From the NCBI RefSeq assembly GCF_030386795.1, contig NZ_JANUQM010000001.1, positions 244,363 through 308,362 on the forward strand: 64,000 bases of DNA, in the 5' to 3' direction. Source of the DNA: Streptomyces sp. S.PNR 29 (GTDB lineage Bacteria > Actinomycetota > Actinomycetes > Streptomycetales > Streptomycetaceae). Each line of letters opens with the position of its first letter. Positions within the stretch are counted from its first letter, which is position 1. Of the stretch, positions 1-8,311 are shown in pieces. A program made the translations under genes and the position numbers. Below the pieces are notes generated by a model. That model was not told the origin of the DNA, made no database searches, and saw only the letters and a program-made list of their open reading frames with translations.

Positions 1-1389
1 GATGCCGCGCACCGGCCGCCCATCGGGCGAGGTGCCGTCCCCACCGGGGGAACGCACGCCCACCAGCAGCCGGACCCGGTCCCGGCCCGGGTCGAGGCGG
101 GACAGGACCGCGGTCAGCACGGTGGCGGGCCCGTCGGCCTCGTCGAGCGCGTCCACCACCACGGTGACCGGCGTGGTGCGTCCGGCAAGCCACTGCTGCC
201 AGGCGTCGATCCACTCCGCCACGGAGGGCGCCGCACCCGACGGGACGGGGGTGGGCACGCCGAGCGCGGTGGCGAGCTGGGCGACGATGTCGAGGGCGGT
301 CTTCCCCGTGGCCAGCACCGCCACGTCCACCGCTCCCTCCACGGGCCGCAGGTCGAGGGGGACCGCGGCGAGCTTGTCGTGGTGACGCGCCCGGAAGACC
401 GGATCGCTGAAGGTCACCAGCCAGGCCAGCGCGGCGGACTTGCCGCTGCCCGCGCCCCCGGTGACCAGCGTCGCCCCCGGCTCCCCGGCACCGACGGCGA
501 CCAGCTCGCGCAGCAACCGGTCACGGCCGGTGAACAGCCAGCCGGTGTCCTCCACCCGAGCCACACCGCGGGAACGGGGCTCCCAGTGCCCCTCCAGGTC
601 CTCCTTCGGAAGCGCCAGATCGCTGCGCTGGACCTGCACGTCGACGGTGGGCAGCGCGCGGTAGTGCGGATTGGGCAGGCACGGGTGCTTCCCCGACGTC
701 TGACTGCCCTGCAGTGGCACCAGCCGCTGACCGGGCCCGAGCTTGGCCTGCACGCGCTCCAGGAACACCGCCACGTCCAGCAGGTCCACACGCGGCCCCC
801 CGTACTGCGCCCCCTCAGGAGAGCGCAGCTCCGCCAGGAACGCGGTCACCGCACCGGTCAGCGCGCCCACCACCGCCTCCTGGTCGCGGGTGGCACTGGG
901 CAGCACCAGCCAGGTCGCGGGCAGATCCTTCTCGAAGTCGGCGATCTCCCGCACCGTCGCCCCCGCGAAGCACTGATCCAGGATCAGGAACAGGTACCGG
1001 ATCCGGGTGTCCTTCAGCCACAGGATGAGGTCGGCGGTGCGCAGCGCGGTCGCGGGCAGCCGGTCCGACTCGCTGTCCTGCAGCACGGTCCAGTGGACAC
1101 CGTCCTGCGTGACGCCGTGCCCGGTGACGAAGACCACCGCCGCGTCCGCGTCCCGCCACCGCCGCTGCGGCGGCGGATTCTCCAGCGCGTCCCTTACGGC
1201 CCCCCTCGTCGGGTTGTTCGCCAGCTCCGGGTAGGCGGGCACGAAGGGCGGGATGCCCCGGTCCTCGGCGCACAGCCACTCCCGTAGCGCCTTCACCTCG
1301 GCGGTGACGGCCAGCGGCTCGAATGCGGGATCCTCGTACTCGCCGGTGGCGATGGCCACGAAGTGCCGGCGCCGGATGTCGCCGCCCAT
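1..1389 (-). CDS. Caspase-like peptidase fused to STAND/NACHT-type NTPase (partial)
   Basis: The last gene of a three-gene minus-strand operon; its C-terminus lies beyond the left edge, so 463 codons are visible. The N-terminal ~240 residues form a caspase-like (C14) domain: a His in VTGHG (His91) and a Cys in LDQCFAG (Cys140) fit the catalytic dyad. After a linker comes a P-loop NTPase with Walker A GGAGSGKS (residues 311-318) and Walker B VVVDALDEAD (about 410-419), followed by an Arg-bearing strand like a STAND sensor 1. The ATG at 1389 begins 26 nt after the hydrolase stop. Known families of this architecture act as NTP-dependent immune or cell-death switches; that role here is inference. 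Winged-helix and sensor repeats may lie beyond the edge. Confidence 0.85.
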   Translation of the reverse strand, partial: MGGDIRRRHFVAIATGEYEDPAFEPLAVTAEVKALREWLCAEDRGIPPFVPAYPELANNPTRGAVRDALENPPPQRRWRDADAAVVFVTGHGVTQDGVHWTVLQDSESDRLPATALRTADLILWLKDTRIRYLFLILDQCFAGATVREIADFEKDLPATWLVLPSATRDQEAVVGALTGAVTAFLAELRSPEGAQYGGPRVDLLDVAVFLERVQAKLGPGQRLVPLQGSQTSGKHPCLPNPHYRALPTVDVQVQRSDLALPKEDLEGHWEPRSRGVARVEDTGWLFTGRDRLLRELVAVGAGEPGATLVTGGAGSGKSAALAWLVTFSDPVFRARHHDKLAAVPLDLRPVEGAVDVAVLATGKTALDIVAQLATALGVPTPVPSGAAPSVAEWIDAWQQWLAGRTTPVTVVVDALDEADGPATVLTAVLSRLDPGRDRVRLLVGVRSPGGDGTSPDGRPVRGI

Positions 1390-1415
1390 CGCAACGGCCT
1401 CGGCTCTGCCCCCGT

Positions 1416-2279
1416 TCACCGGGCCAGCTCCGGCAGGACGGCGAGCAGGGCGGCCCCGGTCTGCCACTTGCCGAGGTAGCGGGGGGCGGCGTGCGCGTCG
1501 CCCTGGTTGTCGACGGGTACGTCCCGCAGCCCGGGCCAGTACCGCTCAAGGCTGCCCGCGAAAGCGACCGGGTCGTGCGGATCGCGTACGTTCACCCAGG
1601 CGGCCACCGCGTCGGGCAGCCCCGCCGATCCGTGGGCGGGGTCGGGCATCAGGGCCCGCACGAACCGGGCGCCCAGCGGTGACCCGAGCGTCACCAGCAG
1701 ATCCAGCCGGTGCTCGGGACGGCGCCGTACGAACTCGAAGGCGACCACCGAGCCCAGCGAGTGCCCGACCAGGACACGGGTGCCGGCCGTCACCGCCGCG
1801 TCGACGATCCCGTCGACCGACGCCTTCAGCGCGTCGTCCCGCAGGTAGCGCCGGACCTGGCGGAACGCGCCGACGAAGAGAAGGGCAGCCCCGGGGCCGT
1901 AACGCCAGTCCAGGGCCCGGCAGACCCGTTGCAGCACGGCCGGAACCCTCGTGTAGCCCTTGCCCGCTGCCTGGTCCACGACCCGCAGCGCCTCCTCGCC
2001 CGCGGCCTCGCCGGCGGCGTCCGCCAACTCCGCCAGCTCGTCCGCCGGGAGGTCCGACAGCTCGTCCTCCCCCGGACCACCCTTCGCGCCGCGTACGGCG
2101 GGCCCGGCGTCGTCCAGGAACAGCCGCCCGTAGTACGCGAGTCCGAACGGCACGTCCCCGACGGGCCGCCCGGCCGCCGCCTCGATGCCGTCCCCGAGGG
2201 CGGGCTCCCAGGCGGCGAGCAGCTGTTTGCGGCCGAGTTGTTGTTGGGCGATTCCGTGGACGCCTACCACCACTGTCAT
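1416..2279 (-). CDS. Alpha/beta hydrolase (serine hydrolase), middle gene of conflict-type operon
   Basis: A 287-residue protein that begins with a beta strand and oxyanion-type turn (VVGVHGI, residues 4-10) and carries the nucleophile elbow GHSLG with Ser174. Candidate acid and base residues lie near the C-terminus (DPHDP, then DAH). No signal peptide or membrane segment is visible, so it is probably cytoplasmic. An acidic, alanine-rich stretch (about residues 70-105) is inserted between the first strand and the elbow. The ATG is preceded by GGAGG at 7 nt, which decides against a longer upstream reading. It lies 38 nt after the WD40 gene and 26 nt before the caspase/NTPase gene, so co-transcription is likely. 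Substrate unknown; lipase, esterase or peptidase activity is possible. An effector role is inferred from context. Confidence 0.75.
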   Translation of the reverse strand: MTVVVGVHGIAQQQLGRKQLLAAWEPALGDGIEAAAGRPVGDVPFGLAYYGRLFLDDAGPAVRGAKGGPGEDELSDLPADELAELADAAGEAAGEEALRVVDQAAGKGYTRVPAVLQRVCRALDWRYGPGAALLFVGAFRQVRRYLRDDALKASVDGIVDAAVTAGTRVLVGHSLGSVVAFEFVRRRPEHRLDLLVTLGSPLGARFVRALMPDPAHGSAGLPDAVAAWVNVRDPHDPVAFAGSLERYWPGLRDVPVDNQGDAHAAPRYLGKWQTGAALLAVLPELAR

Positions 2280-2317
2280 GCGGCAACCTCCGGTGGTTGG
2301 GAACGAACGGGGCCTGA

Positions 2318-4639
2318 TCAGGTGTCCAGGCGGGTGGTGATGGTGAAGAACCCCCAGCCACCGACGAGCAGGGTGAGCTCCGACCCTGTGACGACCGCGG
2401 CTATGTCGGTCACGGGCCCTGGGGCCCGTAGCACATCCCCCACAGCGCGCATCGTGCCCACGTCCCACAGCCGAATGTCACCGGACATGCTTCCGGTGAC
2501 GACGAGGACCCGTCCGTCGGGCAGGACCACGGTGGCCGTCGCGGTCACCCAGCCGGTGTGGCCGGTGAGCGGGTCACAGATCAGTTCTCCGGTCATGCAG
2601 TCCCAGACCTGCGCCGCACTGCGGGCGCTGGTGACAGCGAACGGGCGTCCGCTCGGCAGGACCGCGGCGGACAGCGTGTCGCCCTGGGGGTCGAAGCGGT
2701 GGGGAATGAAGGCGGTTTCGCCCGTCGTGGGGTCCCACCTCCATACGGAGCCGTCCTTGCTGCAGCTGAGGACGAGGAAACCACCGTCCGGAAGTTGCAG
2801 GAGTGCCACTCTTCTGACCTCGGTGTCGTGCCCGGTCATGGGTTCGCCCACCGGTCTGCCTGTGGTGAGATTCCACAACCGGACGGTTCTGTCGAGGCTT
2901 CCGGTTACTGCGAGGGCGCGTCCGTCGGGGAGTGCGAGCGCGTCTATCGCGCTTACATAGTCGGAGTGCCCCTGGAGACGTCCGCGTCGGCGTGGCCGGG
3001 CGTTCCGGCGAACAGTCCACACGAGTGCGCTTGTGTCGTCGGCGTCGGTGACAGCGAGGGTGCGACCGTCCGCAAGAGTGGCGGCGGCCACCACGTTGAT
3101 GTGGCTTTTGTAACCGGTCAGGGGGCGCGCCTCGCGCCGGCCGGTGCCGAGGTCCCTGACCCGGACCGTACGGTCGTCCGGGGTGATGGTGAAGGCTATG
3201 GCGCGGCCGTCGGCCAGGGGCACGGCCGCCAGCGTGCAGAAGCCCGGTGGGACGCCCGGGCTCTCCTCCGCCGATGCCTTCAGGAGAAGATCCCACACTC
3301 GCGTGCCGGCGCCGCTCGTGATCGCTACGGCGCGTCCGTCGGGCAGCAGCAGCCCCGCCACCCAGAAGGCGACGCCCAGGCGGCGCGGGGCGCTCGGAGG
3401 GATCGAGGCGACGTCCCACGCATACACCAGGTCGTCCTTGTTGCACGCGATGGCGATGATCCGTCCGTCAGGCAGAGCCACGCCTGCCAGCGAGGTGATG
3501 GGCGCTGACCCGTCGATCAGGCAGTGGGCGTACCGTCGGCTCGTCGTCAGGTCCCAGACCTCGACCGCTCCGTCCTGGCCGCCGACGAGGGCGAGCGGGC
3601 GGCCGTCCGGCAGGACCAGGGCGGCGAGTGCGGTGACCTGCGTGGAGTGACGGGTCAGCAGGCGGTCGACGGGCTCCTCGGAGAGCATGTCCCGGAGCAG
3701 AACCTTGTCGTGGAGGGCCGTGAGGACCACGGCGCGGGCGTCGAGGAGCACCGCGGCGGCGTTCGCCCCCACGCTGGCCGTACTGGTCAGGGGTTCGCCG
3801 ATCCTTCGTGCTGTGGTCAGATCCCAGCGGGTGATCTCGCCGGACCCGTTTCCGGAGACGGCGACGGCACGGCCGTCGGGAAGGACGAGGGGGGCGAGCA
3901 GGGCGACGGGGCCCATGATCGTGAGCGGTTCACCGAGCGGCTGGCCTGTGGTCAGGTCCCACATCCGCAGGGCACCGCCCCCGTCGCCGACGAGGGCGAG
4001 GCTTCGGCCGTCCGGCAGCGTCAGAGCGGATAATGCGCAGACGCCCTCCGTGTGGCCGGTGAGTGGTTCGCCGATCATCTGGCCAGTGGCCAGGTCCAGT
4101 ATCCGTACCGCTGACGCGTCACCCACCAGGTCGCCGACGATGGCCACGGCGCGACCGTCGGGCAGTACTGCCCCGGTCGCCGGCCCAACGTACCGGGCGA
4201 CGAGTTCTCCCTCCTCCACCGGCCACTCCGCCCACCGCATGCGCCACCCCCCGCACGCCTCCACAACCCCCGACACTCCCGCGCAGTGCCCGAACAACCA
4301 CAAGGCCAGTGCGTTGCCCCGCGGATCGTCCCAGTCCCACGCATGCGCCGCCTTCCGCCAAACCCGCAGCAGCTCCCCGCCCGGACTCCCCGGCACAGGA
4401 GCCTCGGAGGCCCCCGCCCCGGACACGGCCCGCAACCGCCCGGCGTCCACATGGGGCAGGAACTCCCACGACAGGAACCGCTCGTCCAGCACCCCGCCGG
4501 CCGCCGCGTGCTCCACCGCGTGCCGCCGTACGTACGCGGGCGGCGCTGCGCCCGGTTCGCCCGGTCCGGTCAACCGGGCCAGTTCTGCGGCGATCCGCGC
4601 CTCCACGGCCCGGCGCTCCGCCGCGGCATCCCCCGCCAT
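2318..4639 (-). CDS. WD40 repeat protein with STAND-like N-terminal helical region
   Basis: A 773-residue protein, first gene of the three-gene operon. The first ~150 residues are helical and contain a block (AYVRRHAVEHAAAGG, then LPHVDAGRL) resembling the linker that normally joins a STAND NTPase core to its WD40 sensor. The rest holds about fourteen WD40 units, each marked by an LPDGR-type turn and often a W-D-L-T-T-G strand, enough for two seven-bladed propellers. It has no NTPase motif of its own. The ATG at 4639 follows GGGAG by about 8 nt; an in-frame extension upstream has atypical composition and was dropped. It probably acts as a ligand- or protein-sensing platform for the caspase/NTPase encoded two genes downstream (inference). 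Confidence 0.8.
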   Translation of the reverse strand: MAGDAAAERRAVEARIAAELARLTGPGEPGAAPPAYVRRHAVEHAAAGGVLDERFLSWEFLPHVDAGRLRAVSGAGASEAPVPGSPGGELLRVWRKAAHAWDWDDPRGNALALWLFGHCAGVSGVVEACGGWRMRWAEWPVEEGELVARYVGPATGAVLPDGRAVAIVGDLVGDASAVRILDLATGQMIGEPLTGHTEGVCALSALTLPDGRSLALVGDGGGALRMWDLTTGQPLGEPLTIMGPVALLAPLVLPDGRAVAVSGNGSGEITRWDLTTARRIGEPLTSTASVGANAAAVLLDARAVVLTALHDKVLLRDMLSEEPVDRLLTRHSTQVTALAALVLPDGRPLALVGGQDGAVEVWDLTTSRRYAHCLIDGSAPITSLAGVALPDGRIIAIACNKDDLVYAWDVASIPPSAPRRLGVAFWVAGLLLPDGRAVAITSGAGTRVWDLLLKASAEESPGVPPGFCTLAAVPLADGRAIAFTITPDDRTVRVRDLGTGRREARPLTGYKSHINVVAAATLADGRTLAVTDADDTSALVWTVRRNARPRRRGRLQGHSDYVSAIDALALPDGRALAVTGSLDRTVRLWNLTTGRPVGEPMTGHDTEVRRVALLQLPDGGFLVLSCSKDGSVWRWDPTTGETAFIPHRFDPQGDTLSAAVLPSGRPFAVTSARSAAQVWDCMTGELICDPLTGHTGWVTATATVVLPDGRVLVVTGSMSGDIRLWDVGTMRAVGDVLRAPGPVTDIAAVVTGSELTLLVGGWGFFTITTRLDT

Positions 4640-4748
4640 GCGACCACTCCCGCCCCCGGTGGTTCCTGCAAGGGCCCCACTGTAGGAGCACGGCCCGCCA
4701 AGGCCGCGGGAGTTCGCCGAATCGTACGCGGATGAGGGAAGCGCCCGG

Positions 4749-5732
4749 CTAAGCCTGCACGTCCCCGGCGTCGGGCCCCGCCACGGCCGTCGGCTTCCGC
4801 GGGGCGGTGGCGAGGTCCTGTGCCAAGGCGCCGGCGATCTCGGCCCGCGCACTGCGCGCTGCCCGCAGCGCGTCCCACGTCAGCAGCGTCAGCGCCAGCC
4901 ACACCAGCGCGAACCCGGCCCAACGCTCCGGCGGCATGGCCTCGTGGAAGTAGAGGACGCCCAGCAGGAACTGGAAGACCGGGGTCAGGTACTGCAGCAG
5001 CCCCAGCGTGGAAAGGGGCACGCGGATCGCGGCCGCGCCGAAGCAGACGAGGGGGAGTGCGGTGACCACGCCGGTGGAGGCGAGCAGGGCGGCGTGCCCC
5101 GCGCCCTGGGTGGTGAAGGTGGAGTCGCCCTGCGCGGTCAGCCACAGCAGATAGCCGAGCGCGGGCAGGAACTGGATCGCGGTCTCGGCGGCCAGCGATT
5201 CGATGCCGCCGAGGTTCACCTTCTTCTTCACCAGCCCGTAGGTGGCGAAGGTGAAGGCGAGGGCGAGGGAGACCCACGGCGGGCGGCCGTATCCCACGGT
5301 GAGCACGACCACGGCCGTGAAGCCGACGCCGACCGCCGCCCACTGCACGCGCCGCAGCCGCTCCTTCAGCAGCAGCACGCCCATCGCGATGGTGACCAGC
5401 GGGTTGATGAAGTAACCGAGCGAGGCCTCGACGACATGGCCGGCGTTCACGGCCCAGATGTAGACGCCCCAGTTGAGGGTGATGGCCGCCGTGGCGATGG
5501 CGATGAGGCCCAGCCTGCGGGGCTGCCGCAGCAGCTCGCCGGCCCAGCGCCGGCGCCGTAGGACGAGCAGGGCGACGGTGACGAAGACGAGGGACCACGT
5601 CATCCGGTGGGCCAGGATCTCCACCGCCCCGGCGGGCTTCAGCAGGGGCCAGTAGAGGGGCACGAGCCCCCACATCCCGTATGCCGCGAAGCCGTTCAGC
5701 AGTCCTGTGCGCCGCTCGCCCTTCGACTCCAC
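4749..5732 (-). CDS. rarD: EamA family transporter RarD
   Basis: A 327-residue integral membrane protein with about ten hydrophobic helices in two EamA/DMT repeats. The N-terminus GLLNGFAAYGMWGLVPLYW and the HRMTWSLVF motif are typical of RarD (chloramphenicol-sensitive protein family). The substrate of these permeases is not settled; drug/metabolite export is usually assumed. The start is a GTG with a purine-rich GGGAG site upstream. The C-terminus is a short Ala/Arg-rich cytoplasmic tail. It is transcribed alone; a 34-bp dyad lies 65-98 nt upstream of the start and may control it. The gene is convergent with nothing and ends about 110 nt before the WD40 gene start, on the same strand. Confidence 0.88.
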   Translation of the reverse strand: MESKGERRTGLLNGFAAYGMWGLVPLYWPLLKPAGAVEILAHRMTWSLVFVTVALLVLRRRRWAGELLRQPRRLGLIAIATAAITLNWGVYIWAVNAGHVVEASLGYFINPLVTIAMGVLLLKERLRRVQWAAVGVGFTAVVVLTVGYGRPPWVSLALAFTFATYGLVKKKVNLGGIESLAAETAIQFLPALGYLLWLTAQGDSTFTTQGAGHAALLASTGVVTALPLVCFGAAAIRVPLSTLGLLQYLTPVFQFLLGVLYFHEAMPPERWAGFALVWLALTLLTWDALRAARSARAEIAGALAQDLATAPRKPTAVAGPDAGDVQA

Positions 5733-5796
5733 GGGCCTCTCCCTCTCGCCGCGCCGCTCCTACAGCACGCACGACGGTAGTGCCGAGCGCCCCCGG

Positions 5797-5830
5797 CTGT
5801 CATGTCTGTATCGCCATACGGTCATGACAG
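5797..5830. promoter_or_regulatory. 34-bp interrupted palindrome upstream of rarD
   Basis: CTGTCATG (5797-5804) is perfectly complementary to CATGACAG (5823-5830), and an inner pair GTAT/ATAC (5808-5811 and 5816-5819) shares the same centre. It lies between the 3' end of the NmrA-like gene and the rarD start. No T-run follows on either strand, so an operator for a dimeric regulator fits better than a terminator. Confidence 0.45.
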
Positions 5831-5883
5831 GCGGGGGCGAGGGCCCGGTGCGAGGGCAGTCGGCCCTTGGGTGGCAAGGGGAG

Positions 5884-6738
5884 TCAGTCCGTGAGCGCTG
5901 CCTTGATCGCCTCGGCGAGCGGGGTGGTCGGGCGGCCGGTCAGGCGGGAGAGGTCTCCGGTGCGCACCTCCAGCTCGCCCTTCTCGATGGACGCGTCCAC
6001 CCCCGCGAGGATCGCGGCGAGCGGCTCGGGCAGCCCGGCGCCGGTGAGGATGCCGGTGTAGGCCTCGACGGAGACGGGGTTGTAGACGATCTCCTTGCCG
6101 GTCTGCCGGCTCAGCTCGGCCGCGTACTCGGCGAAGCTCCACGCCTCGTCGCCGCCCAGCTCGTACGTCGTGTTCTCGTGTCCCTCGCCGGTCAGTACGG
6201 CGACGGCGGCGGCCGCGTAGTCGGCGCGCGCGGCGGAGGAGACCCGGCCCTCGCCGGCGGCCTGGACGACGGCGCCGTGCTCCAGTACCGGGGCGAGGTT
6301 CTCGGTGTAGTTCTCGTGGTACCAGCTGTTGCGCAGCAGCACGTACGGCACGCCCGACTCCAGGATGGCCTCCTCGGTGCCGCGGTGGTCGTCGGCGAGG
6401 GCGGCCGTCAGCGTGCCGGGGGCGCTGGTGTAGGCGAGGAGGGCGACACCGGCCGCCTTGGCGGCGTCGAGGACCACCTTGTGCTGCTGCACACGGCCCT
6501 TGTCGAACTCGTTGCCGGAGATCAGCAGGACCTTGTCGCCCGCCGAGAACAGGGTGTCGAAGGAGGCGGGGGCGTTGTAGTCGGCGAGCGCGATCTGCAC
6601 GCCGCGGGCCGCGAAGTCGGCGGCCTTCTCGGCGTTGCGGACGACCGCGGTGATCTGGTCGGCCGGAACCTTCTCCAGCAACTGCTCCACGACGTGGCGG
6701 CCGAGGTGTCCGGTGGCTCCGGTGACGACGATGCTCAT
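5884..6738 (-). CDS. NmrA-like/QorB-type NAD(P)H-dependent oxidoreductase
   Basis: A 284-residue Rossmann-fold protein of the atypical SDR class. The N-terminal IVVTGATGHLGRHVV carries the G-x-x-G-x-x-G dinucleotide motif, followed by the LLISGNEF and LLAYTSA strands and the LRNSWYHENYTEN block seen in quinone oxidoreductase QorB (YtfG) relatives. The classical Tyr-x3-Lys dyad is absent, as in NmrA-like proteins. The ATG is placed by an AAGGAG ribosome site 7 nt upstream; a longer in-frame reading would cross the divergent promoter. It is transcribed away from an HxlR regulator gene, the usual pairing for stress-inducible quinone or aldehyde detoxification enzymes. Function is inferred from family and context. 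Confidence 0.85.
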   Translation of the reverse strand: MSIVVTGATGHLGRHVVEQLLEKVPADQITAVVRNAEKAADFAARGVQIALADYNAPASFDTLFSAGDKVLLISGNEFDKGRVQQHKVVLDAAKAAGVALLAYTSAPGTLTAALADDHRGTEEAILESGVPYVLLRNSWYHENYTENLAPVLEHGAVVQAAGEGRVSSAARADYAAAAVAVLTGEGHENTTYELGGDEAWSFAEYAAELSRQTGKEIVYNPVSVEAYTGILTGAGLPEPLAAILAGVDASIEKGELEVRTGDLSRLTGRPTTPLAEAIKAALTD

Positions 6739-6802
6739 GGTCAGAACTCCTTGTGGGGTGCGTCTGACCACTAACCGTAGAGGGAGCGCTAACCTTTCGA
6801 AA

Positions 6803-6825
6803 GTACCCACTTTGAAGTAAGGTAC
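6803..6825. promoter_or_regulatory. Candidate HxlR operator in divergent promoter region
   Basis: GTACC (6803-6807) and GGTAC (6821-6825) form an imperfect inverted repeat with partly matching inner halves (CACTT/AGTAA). It sits in the 91-nt gap between the oxidoreductase and HxlR genes and ends only 4 nt before the HxlR start, as expected for an autoregulated operator that also represses the divergent gene. Confidence 0.45.
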
Positions 6826-6829
6826 TGGT

Positions 6830-7204
6830 ATGGCAGTAAGTGACTGGCAGAGCGACGGCGACGAGGCCATGTGCCCGCACCGTCTGGTCCTGGAGCACGT
6901 CACCAGCCGCTGGGGCGTCCTCGTGCTGATCGAGCTGCTGGAACGCCCCTACCGCTTCAGCGAACTGCGCCGGGCGATCGGCAGGGTCAGCGAGAAGATG
7001 CTGACCCAGACCCTGCAGACCCTGGAAAGGGACGGTCTGGTCCACCGGGACGCCAAGCCGGTGATCCCGCCCCGCGTGGACTACTCCCTGACCGGCCTCG
7101 GCCGCGAGGCGGCGGAACAGGTGCGGGGGCTCGCCCTGTGGACGCAGCGGCGGATGGACGACGTGCACAAGGCCCGGCAGGCGTACGACGAGGCCCGGGC
7201 GTAG
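6830..7204 (+). CDS. HxlR family winged-helix transcriptional regulator
   Basis: A 124-residue protein with the complete HxlR fold: an N-terminal CPHRLVLEH segment, a recognition region (RFSELRRAIGRVSEKMLTQT, about residues 42-61) and a wing at PRVDYSLTGLG. Cys15 lies just before the first helix, where the YodB/QorR members of the family carry a redox- or quinone-sensing cysteine. The ATG has only a weak AAGG site upstream, and a candidate operator almost touches the start, which suggests autoregulation. It is divergent from the QorB-like oxidoreductase gene, its probable target. Quinone or thiol-stress sensing is inference from the cysteine and the neighbour. Confidence 0.88.
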   Translation: MAVSDWQSDGDEAMCPHRLVLEHVTSRWGVLVLIELLERPYRFSELRRAIGRVSEKMLTQTLQTLERDGLVHRDAKPVIPPRVDYSLTGLGREAAEQVRGLALWTQRRMDDVHKARQAYDEARA

Positions 7205-7231
7205 CGGCCCGGGCCTCGTGTCCGGCGGGTG

Positions 7232-8311
7232 TCAGCCGACGACCGTCCAGGTGTCGCCGCCGGCCAGCAACTGGGCGAGGTCGCCCTTGCCGCGCTGTTC
7301 GACGGCGGTGTCGAGCTGGTCGGCCATCTGCGTGTCGTACACCGGCCGCTCGACGGAGCGGAACACACCGATCGGCGTCTGGTGCAGCGTGTCCGGGTCG
7401 GCCAGGCGGGACAGCGCGAACGCGGTGGTGGGGGAGTCCGCGTGCGCGTCGTGGACCAGGATCCGGTCCTCGTTGTCCGCGGTGACCGTGACCACCTTCA
7501 GATCGCCGGTCGCCTGGTCCCGGACCACGCCCTTGGAGCCGTCTCTGCCGAAGCGGATCGGCTGCCCGTGTTCGAGGCGGATCACCGCTTCCTCGGCCTG
7601 CTGCTTGTCCTTCAGGGCGTCGAAGGCGCCGTCGTTGAAGATGTTGCAGTTCTGGTAGATCTCGATCAGAGCCGTGCCCTGGTGGGCGGAGGCCTGCCGC
7701 AGCACCTCGGTCAGATGCTTGCGGTCGGAGTCCACGGTCCGGGCGACGAAGGACGCCTCCGCGCCGATCGCCAGCGACACCGGGTTGAAGGGCGCGTCCA
7801 GCGAGCCCATCGGCGTCGACTTGGTGATCTTGCCGACCTCGGAGGTCGGGGAGTACTGGCCCTTGGTCAGGCCATAGATCCGGTTGTTGAACAGCAGGAT
7901 CTTCAGGTTGACGTTGCGGCGCAGGGCGTGGATCAGGTGGTTGCCGCCGATGGACAGCGCGTCACCGTCGCCGGTGACGACCCACACCGACAGGTCCCGC
8001 CGGGAGCTGGCCAGGCCGGTGGCGATGGCGGGGGCACGGCCGTGGATGGAGTGCATCCCGTACGTGTTCATGTAGTACGGGAAGCGGGAGGAACAGCCGA
8101 TGCCGGAGACGAAGACGATGTTCTCCTTCGCCAGGCCCAGTTCGGGCATGAAGCCCTGCACCGCGGCCAGGATGGCGTAGTCACCGCAGCCGGGGCACCA
8201 GCGCACTTCCTGATCGGACTTGAAGTCCTTCATGGACTGCCTGGCCTCGGCCTTGGGGACGAGGGAGAGCGCCTCGATCGTGCCCGTGCCTTCCGTGGTC
8301 CTCTCAGCCAT
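7232..8311 (-). CDS. korB: 2-oxoacid:ferredoxin oxidoreductase beta subunit
   Basis: A 359-residue thiamine-diphosphate subunit of the 2-oxoglutarate (or other 2-oxoacid) ferredoxin oxidoreductase. The WCPGCGDYAIL motif, Cys of GIGCSSR and Cys of QNCNIFNDG are candidate 4Fe-4S ligands, and GDGDALSIGG...NNRIYGLTKGQ is the Mg-ThDP site. With KorA it would oxidatively decarboxylate a 2-oxoacid to the acyl-CoA and reduce ferredoxin, replacing or bypassing 2-oxoglutarate dehydrogenase. It overlaps the korA stop by 8 nt, so the two are translationally coupled. Ferredoxin produced here is a plausible electron donor for the nearby partial complex I genes (inference). Confidence 0.95.
   Translation of the reverse strand: MAERTTEGTGTIEALSLVPKAEARQSMKDFKSDQEVRWCPGCGDYAILAAVQGFMPELGLAKENIVFVSGIGCSSRFPYYMNTYGMHSIHGRAPAIATGLASSRRDLSVWVVTGDGDALSIGGNHLIHALRRNVNLKILLFNNRIYGLTKGQYSPTSEVGKITKSTPMGSLDAPFNPVSLAIGAEASFVARTVDSDRKHLTEVLRQASAHQGTALIEIYQNCNIFNDGAFDALKDKQQAEEAVIRLEHGQPIRFGRDGSKGVVRDQATGDLKVVTVTADNEDRILVHDAHADSPTTAFALSRLADPDTLHQTPIGVFRSVERPVYDTQMADQLDTAVEQRGKGDLAQLLAGGDTWTVVG

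Noticed and set aside
815-1549. An open frame on the minus strand overlapping the caspase and hydrolase genes
   Set aside because: It runs across the boundary of two genes that have clear motifs in another frame, and its product is Arg/Gly/Ala low complexity with no motif.
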